A stretch of 13,329 nt of DNA from Chrysochromulina parva (Eukaryota; Haptophyta; Prymnesiales; Chrysochromulinaceae): contig PJAB01001605.1 of the NCBI GenBank assembly GCA_002887195.1, forward strand, positions 1 through 13,329. The letters run 5' to 3'. Below are positions 1-5,408 of this stretch, piece after piece (within the stretch, counting starts at the first letter, position 1; each line of letters opens with the position of its first letter). The notes under the pieces are model-generated. The model was given only the letters and a program-made list of their open reading frames with translations, made no database searches and was not told the origin of the DNA. Both the position numbers and the translations under genes were made by a program.

Positions 1-840
1 GCCGAGGTGGAAGCCGTCCGGGTCGGGGTGCTCCTTTGTGAGCCACCGATACGACAGCGCGACGAAGAGCACGCCAAAGTCGTCGCCCAGCGCCAGCGCG
101 ACCCTCTTCAGCTCGCCCGCCGACCAAAAGGCCTCGGGCGGAAGGTCCTGCCGGCGCGAGAGGCGGCCGCCGCGCTTGTGCAGGCCGACGAGCCAGGTGC
201 CCTTGACCGCCGCGATCGCGCCGCTCTCCACCGACGCGAGCAGCGTCTCAACGTCAAAGTAGGGGTTCGATTCGGCGGCGTGGCGGTGCGGCGGCGGCGC
301 TGCCTCGAAGACCTCGCGCTTCATGTCGGGTGGAGCCGCTTGCAGGGGCCCCACAGCAGGCTTGGGCACGGGCGTTGGCATCCTTAATCTATTGGGCCTT
401 TCTGAGCTCGTCTGTTTCGCTGCGGCCTGCACGACGCGGGTGCTCAACGCATTCGCGCGAGCGCTTGACGGTCCCGATGAAAACAGCCGTTGCAGTTCTG
501 CCACCTCGGATGCCTCGTCGACAGCAGGAGCAAGCGGCAGAAGCTCACTCAACTCCCTCCAAAGAGTCGCTCCGCCGTCCTTGGGCTGTACACGAACGTG
601 TGTACCGGAGCGCTTGATGACGGTGCCTGTGATTTCGACTCTCTTATGCTTGAAGCGCACGTAGTCACCCTCCTTCGGGTCCATCGGACGGGTGGCGGGT
701 TGGTGAGGGCCCGTGGAGGGCGCCCCGGCGGGGTCGGCGTCGCGCAAGCGCGGCGTGGCGAATGGGTTGTCGGCACGCGGGGCAAACGCGCTCGGCATTG
801 AGCGCGAGCGCGGCGGAGATACAGACGTGCGTGCGGCCAT
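1..840 (-). CDS. Partial hypothetical protein with SH3/KOW-like N-terminal segment and SYRW-HPDPDG motif (C-terminus off the left edge)
   Basis: Read on the minus strand, codons from 840 down to 1 stay open for 280 residues with no stop, so the gene continues beyond the window. The ATG at 838-840 is the first in this open frame after the in-frame stop at 1072-1074. It has a strong context (A at -3, G at +4). In-frame ATGs at 798 and 684 are alternatives. Residues 1-52 are Pro/Ser/Ala-rich and probably disordered. Residues about 53-105 (starting MDPKEGDYVRFKHKRV, ending near LWRELSELLP) look like a small beta-barrel of KOW/SH3/Tudor type. A linker follows, then a folded region (NPYFDVETLLASVESGAIAA; GTWLVGLHKRGGR). 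The visible part ends in VLFVALSYRWLTKEHPDPDG at about 257-276. The SYRW core resembles the start of HET-like domains (LSYxW). From memory, similar SYRWL...HPDPDG proteins are common in haptophyte and dinoflagellate genomes, with no assigned function. That the gene is real is well supported; the family link is inference. Confidence 0.8.
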   Translation of the reverse strand, partial: MAARTSVSPPRSRSMPSAFAPRADNPFATPRLRDADPAGAPSTGPHQPATRPMDPKEGDYVRFKHKRVEITGTVIKRSGTHVRVQPKDGGATLWRELSELLPLAPAVDEASEVAELQRLFSSGPSSARANALSTRVVQAAAKQTSSERPNRLRMPTPVPKPAVGPLQAAPPDMKREVFEAAPPPHRHAAESNPYFDVETLLASVESGAIAAVKGTWLVGLHKRGGRLSRRQDLPPEAFWSAGELKRVALALGDDFGVLFVALSYRWLTKEHPDPDGFHLG

Positions 841-1371
841 TGTGACGGACGGCACGCGCACGCGCTCGTCGCGCGCGCGGCGGGCCTGCCTGTTTCCAAA
901 TGGCGCAGCTTTGTATATGTATATATGCGTGTGCGCCTCCAAAAAGTTCGGGTGAAAAACTAAAAGTTGTCCGAATGAAACTCTCGCGTCGTAGTGATCG
1001 TCGATGAGCGTGTGAAGCGCACGCTCGCGAGACACCGGAACAGGTCGGTGTAGGTGAAGGAAGCCTTCGTACTATAAAACGAACCGCCCAACGCACTGGC
1101 AAATCGCCGATACGCGGCGCTTTCGGAAACTAGGGCCGCGCTGGGAACCTATACACTCGAGGACCGCGCTCAGACGGTGATCAACTGCAAAACACGACCA
1201 CACGCATGCGCGCGGCGGGCGCCGGACGCGAGTTCTGCACACGGCTCTCCCGCTCGCTCCTCTGTCGCTGCACAGTCGCTCCGCGCCGCGTTCGATCAGG
1301 CCCCGCGCGCCCCAGCGCACCTCGGCCGCCCCTTCGAGCCGCCCCTCTCGCCTCTCGCTGCTGCCCTCGCC
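841..1371. other. Intergenic region upstream of the left-edge gene
   Basis: This stretch separates two minus-strand genes, so it should hold the promoter of the left-edge gene and the 3' end of the upstream one. I see the AT-rich element at 914-926 and a second AT-rich word, TATAAAA at 1073-1079, on the plus strand, which has no plus-strand gene near it. Short open frames here on both strands lack convincing starts and coding-like sequence. No RNA gene was recognised. Confidence 0.5.
914..926 (-). promoter_or_regulatory. Possible TATA-like element for the left-edge minus-strand gene
   Basis: An alternating A/T run (TATATGTATATAT on the plus strand, ATATATACATATA on the minus strand) stands out in very GC-rich DNA. 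It lies 74-86 nt upstream of the preferred ATG at 840, a reasonable distance for a TATA box plus a short leader. The spacing is the only support; TATA use in this organism is unknown. Confidence 0.3.
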
Positions 1372-1539
1372 TCATAAGAAGAGCTCGAGCTCCGTGCGCT
1401 CATACTTGTTGAGCTCGTCGTCTCCAATGCGCGGGTAGCAGGGTACGAGCGCGGGCTGGGCGCCAATGTACAGGTTGTTCGGACAGGTGCTGGAGCTTTG
1501 CACGTACCTTCCGCCTTCGCGCCAAGCCTTCGTAGGTTC
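1372..1539 (-). CDS. Candidate 3'-terminal exon of the Ser/Pro-rich gene upstream
   Basis: On the minus strand, the bases from 1539 down to 1372 encode 55 residues and a TGA stop. The sequence is protein-like: it includes CPNNLYIGAQPALVPCYPRI and then GDDELNKYERTELELFL at the very end. It has no start codon, and an in-frame TAG sits directly before it at 1540-1542. That TAG would be the acceptor (GTGTAG/GAACCT) of an intron. The nearest GT donor in matching phase in the upstream frame is at 1717-1716 (CCG/GTGACG). Joining them removes 178 nt and replaces the last 42 codons of the 1589-2440 frame. The donor is not strong, and the alternative C-terminus also looks partly coding, so alternative splicing or a GC-AG donor is possible. 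The exon is inferred from composition and splice logic only. Confidence 0.45.
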   Translation of the reverse strand, partial: EPTKAWREGGRYVQSSSTCPNNLYIGAQPALVPCYPRIGDDELNKYERTELELFL

Positions 1540-1546
1540 CTACACG

Positions 1547-1581
1547 GAGCTCGAACATGAGCTCGAACATGAGCTCGAACA
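1547..1581. repeat. 12-bp tandem repeat, three copies
   Basis: GAGCTCGAACAT is repeated head to tail at 1547, 1559 and 1571, the last copy differing in its final base. It lies just downstream of the stop at 1589 and just before the candidate splice acceptor at 1540, so it would be in an intron or 3' untranslated region. Each unit contains the palindrome GAGCTC. Confidence 0.85.
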
Positions 1582-1588
1582 CATCTCA

Positions 1589-2440
1589 TCAGCGCATGCC
1601 GGCGATGGAGCGCTGCCTCCAGCAATATTGCAGATTGGGCTTTGAGGCCAAGAGGCCAGGCTGCGCGGAGATGAGGCCGGGCGGGCGCGGGTGGCGCGAG
1701 TCCAGGCCGAGCGTCACCGGCGCATGCGGACTCGTGCTCAGCCTCGACGCGGCGGACGGTGGCCGCGCGCTGATCGCATGATCGTCATCCCAGTGCGATC
1801 CCCAGCTGCCGATACTCTGCATGGATGCCGAGCGTATGAGAGTGCCCGATGGCGGCCGGCTCAGGCTCGAGCTCAGGCTTGGGCTCGGGCTGTGCGTGCT
1901 GCCAGACGGCGGTCTCGACAGCGTGCGCTGACCCATCAGCTCGGCGACAGCGTTCAGTTCAATGGTCGCTGTATTCTTCCTACCGAAGCTGAAGGCAGCA
2001 GTCCGTGGGCGGCCAAAGAGCTCGCCCGAGTCGCTGCCCCACGGCGATGGCGTCCGACGCCCGGTGGGCGAGGGCGAAAAGTCGGCCGGCACATCGTCCG
2101 ACTCGTCACCTAGGCCGAGGTGCTGAGAGCTGCTCGTCATTTGCAGGGGTCCGGGCAGCGTCCCACATGAATCGAGGCGCTGGATGGCAAGCGCCCTCAC
2201 ATTGCGGCGGTTGGCACTCGATGCCCACGAGCCCCCATCCTTGACAGACGACGCGAGGAATGACATCCCTCCCGGTCCAGATCCAGTTAACAAGTTGCCC
2301 AGCAGGTTGGCAGCGGCGGTTTCCTCCTTTGCGATGTGCTGCCGCCAGACGGTGTGAGCGGGCACGCCGAAGATTGGCTCGCGATCGATGCGCATCAGCG
2401 ACGTACATGGGTCGTGCAGAGATGGATCTCGCACAGGCAT
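1589..2440 (-). CDS. Hypothetical Ser/Pro-rich protein, largely disordered
   Basis: The minus-strand frame from the ATG at 2440 to the TGA at 1589-1591 encodes 283 residues. The frame is open upstream of 2440 but without an earlier ATG. I do not recognise the family. The first ~90 residues look the most ordered (for example REPIFGVPAHTVWRQHIAKE, then AAANLLGNLLTG). After that the protein is dominated by Ser, Pro, Gly and Arg, with many Ser-Pro/Thr-Pro sites (FSPSPTGRRTPSPWG; STHSPSPSLSSSLSRPPSG) and a short RSASMQSIGSWGS stretch, which suggests a phosphorylated, disordered protein. No signal peptide or membrane segment is visible. A further coding segment lies just downstream at 1372-1539, so the true C-terminus may differ. 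Support is the long frame, the protein-like composition and the same strand as its neighbours. It could be a lineage-specific regulatory or scaffold protein, but no function can be assigned. Confidence 0.58.
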   Translation of the reverse strand: MPVRDPSLHDPCTSLMRIDREPIFGVPAHTVWRQHIAKEETAAANLLGNLLTGSGPGGMSFLASSVKDGGSWASSANRRNVRALAIQRLDSCGTLPGPLQMTSSSQHLGLGDESDDVPADFSPSPTGRRTPSPWGSDSGELFGRPRTAAFSFGRKNTATIELNAVAELMGQRTLSRPPSGSTHSPSPSLSSSLSRPPSGTLIRSASMQSIGSWGSHWDDDHAISARPPSAASRLSTSPHAPVTLGLDSRHPRPPGLISAQPGLLASKPNLQYCWRQRSIAGMR

Positions 2441-2764
2441 GTCGGTTGCGGCTTCCCCGACCCGCGTGCGTCCCGCGTTCGAGCCTGGGCCGTCTGGTCG
2501 TCTCTGAAGTCCTCCTCGTCTGCGCCGCGAGTCCAAGTTTGGAATTAAAGTTTGTCTTCAGTTTCGTCGCGGTCCCCCACTCGCACCCGTCTCAAAGGAC
2601 CGTGGAGCAAGAAGCATGTTGAGCATGTGTCCACTGGCATTGGGGAAGAGGGGAACACTTGGTCTAACATCCATGAACATCGAAGCGGCCGTGCTGTGCA
2701 GAGGCTACCATCGTGTGCTCTTCGTGCGAATGGGTAGAAGCCCGGATGATGGATGGTGCTGCCC
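2441..2764. other. Intergenic region between the two Ser/Pro-rich minus-strand genes
   Basis: These 324 nt should hold the 3' region of the 2765-3676 gene and the promoter of the 1589-2440 gene. It contains an extra copy (2725-2737) of the 13-bp word TGCGAATGGGTAG that also encodes the end of the upstream gene (2777-2789). No clear core promoter was recognised. Small open frames here start with non-ATG codons and look like chance. Confidence 0.4.
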
Positions 2765-3676
2765 TCACCCACTTGATGCGAATGGGTAGCCGCCGCCGAA
2801 TTTTTGGGAGCGCATCATCGGGATCAGCTCAAACTTGCCTGGGGCCATGCGCTGGTACCCGCCCGCGAAAGCTGTGGCGCGGCGCGCGTGCTCATGCGAG
2901 AGCATGAAGGACGAGCCGCGCGCCGAGGTCGGCATCGGGTGTGAGAGGATTGACTTGACCGAATTGGACTCGGTGCGCCAGGAGTTGGCGGTTCTGCGGG
3001 TGGTGACCGAATACCGATCGAACACCTGCCCTGCGGTACGCCCGAGCACATGTGGCGCCCGGCGGTGGCTCGTACGGCTCTCGGTGGCAAACCTGGTCGC
3101 TGTATGTGGGCTCGACGACGGCCGCTGCGCCATAGCCGAGGTTTCGGAGCCAGACACGTGGTACGGGTCGATGCCCACGCACGTGCGTCGGCAGTGCGGG
3201 TGCTGCGCGCGCCACTGCTCGTAGTCCGTCAGTTGTGCTGGGCCGGTGAACACGCCGTGGACCACGTGGCCGCGTGGAGAGTCGACCACCACCTTCCGAT
3301 GCAGCGTCTGTTTGCCAATGTTGGGCTCATCGCGGATGTATTGCGAGGGGCCCTCGTTGATGCGCCGCAGGTCCTGGCCAGCCGATCCGATGGCGTAGCC
3401 ATACATCTCGGAGTACGACTCTCCTTGTTGCCGAAACAAAGCGCCCGACATCCACGACGACGAGTGGTCGCGTGGGCCAGGAGGGGACGGGCTCCGGATC
3501 CTTTTCGGAGAGTCGAGCGGGCTCCTAGGGCGTGCACGCGAGCCGTCCGTAGGGATCGGGCTCCACGCGCGCGACCGCGAGCCGTCGGGACTCTGCGCGC
3601 GCGACCGTACGCCGTCTGTGAACGCTGGGCTCATTGGGCGCGTCGAGCGGCCTGGGCTCATCGGGGACGCCTCCAT
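2765..3676 (-). CDS. Hypothetical basic SP-repeat protein
   Basis: The minus-strand frame from the ATG at 3676 (G at -3, G at +4) to the TGA at 2765-2767 encodes 303 residues. The frame is open further upstream but has no earlier ATG. The N-terminal 70 residues hold nine Ser-Pro pairs. They include three copies of a ten-residue unit (DGVRSRAQSP at 21-30, DGSRSRAWSP at 31-40, DGSRARPRSP at 44-53) ending in KRIRSPSPPGP, a pattern typical of proline-directed kinase substrates. The rest is less repetitive: SYSEMYGYAIGSAGQDLRRI at about 87-106, a central RKVVVDSPRGHVVHGVFTG segment at about 127-145, and a Tyr/Gly-rich end (AGGYQRMAPGKFELIPMM, then FGGGYPFASSG). The protein is basic and has no membrane segment or signal peptide. 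I do not recognise the family. RS/SP repeats occur in splicing-associated and microtubule-associated proteins, but that is only an analogy. It shares SP richness with the genes on both sides. Confidence 0.63.
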   Translation of the reverse strand: MEASPMSPGRSTRPMSPAFTDGVRSRAQSPDGSRSRAWSPIPTDGSRARPRSPLDSPKRIRSPSPPGPRDHSSSWMSGALFRQQGESYSEMYGYAIGSAGQDLRRINEGPSQYIRDEPNIGKQTLHRKVVVDSPRGHVVHGVFTGPAQLTDYEQWRAQHPHCRRTCVGIDPYHVSGSETSAMAQRPSSSPHTATRFATESRTSHRRAPHVLGRTAGQVFDRYSVTTRRTANSWRTESNSVKSILSHPMPTSARGSSFMLSHEHARRATAFAGGYQRMAPGKFELIPMMRSQKFGGGYPFASSG

Positions 3677-4012
3677 GTCTTTCTCCGACGGGGGCAACGC
3701 GTCGCGTGCGTCGCGTCGCGTTGAGGCCTCGCGGTGACAGTCGCATCGGATATTTTTACTTTCAGTGTAACAGATTCGTACGTGGACCGGCGCACCTTCA
3801 GAGACGTTGAGAGCTCCAGTATGGCCCAAATTACTTGTTCATGTCGAACTTTCTGATCCTTGTCACAAGAGACGAAGCACATCGAGGCCACGCAGTGATG
3901 ATCGTCGCGCGGCCTTGTCCTTGGCACCGAGAGAGCGCTCGGGAGCCGCCTTGATCACAGGCCGCCCCACCGCGCTCAGCCTCGTGCGTGTTTCACCGGC
4001 GAACTCTCCGAG
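3677..4012. promoter_or_regulatory. Divergent (possibly bidirectional) promoter region
   Basis: This 336-bp region separates the start of the minus-strand SP-repeat gene from the start of the plus-strand ankyrin-type gene, so both promoters must lie here or overlap. An AT-rich patch near 3748-3775 (GATATTTTTACTTTC and following) is the only marked drop in GC. It lies about 70-100 nt upstream of the minus-strand ATG. An out-of-frame minus-strand ATG at about 3744 could act as an upstream start. No specific factor sites were recognised. Confidence 0.45.
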
Positions 4013-4990
4013 ATGCCGCTCGTCCAGTCGTCGCTCCAGCAAGCAGAGACATGGCGCGGATGGTTCTCCTCCTTTTTCTCCGCGGATGCCACTGGGGGAC
4101 CCCACGGTATGTCGGTCTCGGCCGAGCACATGCGGAGGGGGAATATAACTGATTGTCCCTTTTACGAGCACATGATGGGCAGCCAGTCGGCAGCGCGCTC
4201 CTCGGCACCGCCACCGCCCACTTCACCGCCGCCACCGCCGGTGCGAGTGCCTTCGGTGGGAGACTTCGATGCGAGCCCCCCGCAGACGCCTGAACGCTCG
4301 TCCTCCGAGACGCTGAGGCGCAATTGGTCGGCTTCCGACTCGCTGGTGCACGCCGAGCTGGAGAGCCCGAACAGCCCGAGCGCGGCCGAGCGGGTCTACT
4401 GCGAGAAGCGCCAGCAAGCGATCCGTGCGCTCAGCGACGAAGCACAGATGCTCGTCAGCGAGCTCTTCGCCATCGTGACCGGTGACGACGACGATGCGAT
4501 GGAGACCGAGTGCGACGATCATACGATCATTGAGCACTCCCCCGGGTACGAGAAGAGCGCGGCGCAGCGCAGCGTCGACTGCGAGCGCGTGGCGGCCATC
4601 CTGGCGAGCGGTATCGAGGGCGTGCACGCGAATCTGACATGGACGTACGGCGAGACTCTGCTGTGGATGGCGCTCGAGTATGACCACCGGCACCCGGCGC
4701 AGATGCTCAAGGTGCTGCTGCATGCGGGCGCGGACCCGAACGCGCCGAACGCCATCGACGGGCAACGACCACTGCAGAGCCCTTGGCTAGGGGAAGCGGC
4801 GGAGGAGGAGGAGGACGAGCATGTACCCGGCAAGCGGGCGCTCCTGATACAGGCGGGCGCCGTGTTGGGCATTAGTGGTGACGGGTCGGCGGAGATGTCT
4901 ACCGGCGGCCGCGCGTACCGCAAGCGCGTCTTTGCGAGTGCAGTGGCGAGTGACGAGGTCTTCTCGCGCTCGCGCAGCTCGCTCTGGTAG
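4013..4990 (+). CDS. Ankyrin-repeat-type hypothetical protein
   Basis: An uninterrupted frame encodes 325 residues from the ATG at 4013 (G at -3) to the TAG at 4988-4990. Residues 60-110 are Pro/Ser-rich with a poly-Pro run (APPPPTSPPPPPVRVP) and SP/TP sites. Residues 125-160 look helical (RVYCEKRQQAIRALSDEAQ). The recognisable part is at about 190-260: the end of one ankyrin repeat (CERVAAILASGIEGVHANLT), then a good repeat with the TLLWMALEYDH helix and the LKVLLHAGADPNAPN signature. A further degenerate repeat seems split by an acidic insert (EEEEDEH at 264-270) before RALLIQAGAVLG. The C-terminus is Ser/Arg-rich. Ankyrin repeats mediate protein-protein contacts; the partner is unknown. 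The protein is probably cytosolic or nuclear, as no signal peptide or membrane segment is visible. The upstream frame is open without an ATG, so an additional 5' exon cannot be excluded. Confidence 0.72.
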   Translation: MPLVQSSLQQAETWRGWFSSFFSADATGGPHGMSVSAEHMRRGNITDCPFYEHMMGSQSAARSSAPPPPTSPPPPPVRVPSVGDFDASPPQTPERSSSETLRRNWSASDSLVHAELESPNSPSAAERVYCEKRQQAIRALSDEAQMLVSELFAIVTGDDDDAMETECDDHTIIEHSPGYEKSAAQRSVDCERVAAILASGIEGVHANLTWTYGETLLWMALEYDHRHPAQMLKVLLHAGADPNAPNAIDGQRPLQSPWLGEAAEEEEDEHVPGKRALLIQAGAVLGISGDGSAEMSTGGRAYRKRVFASAVASDEVFSRSRSSLW

Positions 4991-5408
4991 CATGCATCCC
5001 GCAGTAGCAAGCATCCTGCAGTAGCATCCCCCGATGTGTACTGCCCCAAGGAGAGAGACGGCAAGGTGAGGCAGACGGAAGGCATGGTCGACCCGTCGAC
5101 GGCTGCATGCGCATTTGGTTTAGTAGACATGGAAGTCGCACATGTAACTTGTAAGTCACCGTTCCGTCGGAGGCCTGCGGGGTTTATTAAAGGCCATGGT
5201 GGATTTTAGCTAGTCAGTGCTTGTGTGTGCCCTGAGAACGGGCCTCTTCTCGACGGCCGAGGGCTGCGCTCGCAAATCCTTCGCGCTCGACAGACTTCCC
5301 CACAGCTTCGGCTACGGGCGCGATTCCAGACGCAGCACCTGGAATCGCGGCGGTCAAGCACCGCGCCGAACATCCTGCCGCGGTCGCGGAGAAGACTCTC
5401 AAAGAAGA
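4991..5408 (+). promoter_or_regulatory. Intergenic region and presumed promoter/leader of the Hsp110 gene
   Basis: This region holds the 3' end of the ankyrin gene and the promoter and leader of the chaperone gene. Right after the TAG at 4990 there is an imperfect direct repeat (GCATCCCGCAGTAGCA at 4994, GCATCCTGCAGTAGCA at 5011). An AT-rich word TTTATTAAAG lies near 5183-5192, about 220 nt before the ATG. The Hsp110 frame is open back to about 5217, but there is no in-frame ATG before 5409. I looked for a heat-shock element (alternating nGAAn/nTTCn) and did not find a convincing one. Confidence 0.4.

Noticed and set aside
264..273. GGTTCGATTC, resembling the T-loop/B-box of a tRNA gene
   Set aside because: No A-box, anticodon arm or acceptor stem fits around it, and it lies inside the coding frame of the left-edge gene.
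1073..1079. TATAAAA on the plus strand as a TATA box
   Set aside because: No plus-strand gene follows within a sensible distance; the next plus-strand gene begins at 4013.
3050..3724. 224-codon plus-strand frame opposite the SP-repeat gene
   Set aside because: It is Arg/Ala/Val-rich with no motif. The minus-strand frame contains ordered repeats and ends cleanly, so this looks like a shadow.
4223..4765. 180-codon minus-strand frame opposite the ankyrin-type gene
   Set aside because: It is an antisense shadow typical of GC-rich coding DNA. The plus-strand frame carries the recognisable ankyrin motif.
5217..5408. Possible 64-residue N-terminal extension of Hsp110
   Set aside because: The frame is open, but it would start at GTG and reads as Arg/Ser-rich sequence. 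The conserved Hsp70-superfamily N-terminus begins exactly at the ATG at 5409, which has a good context.
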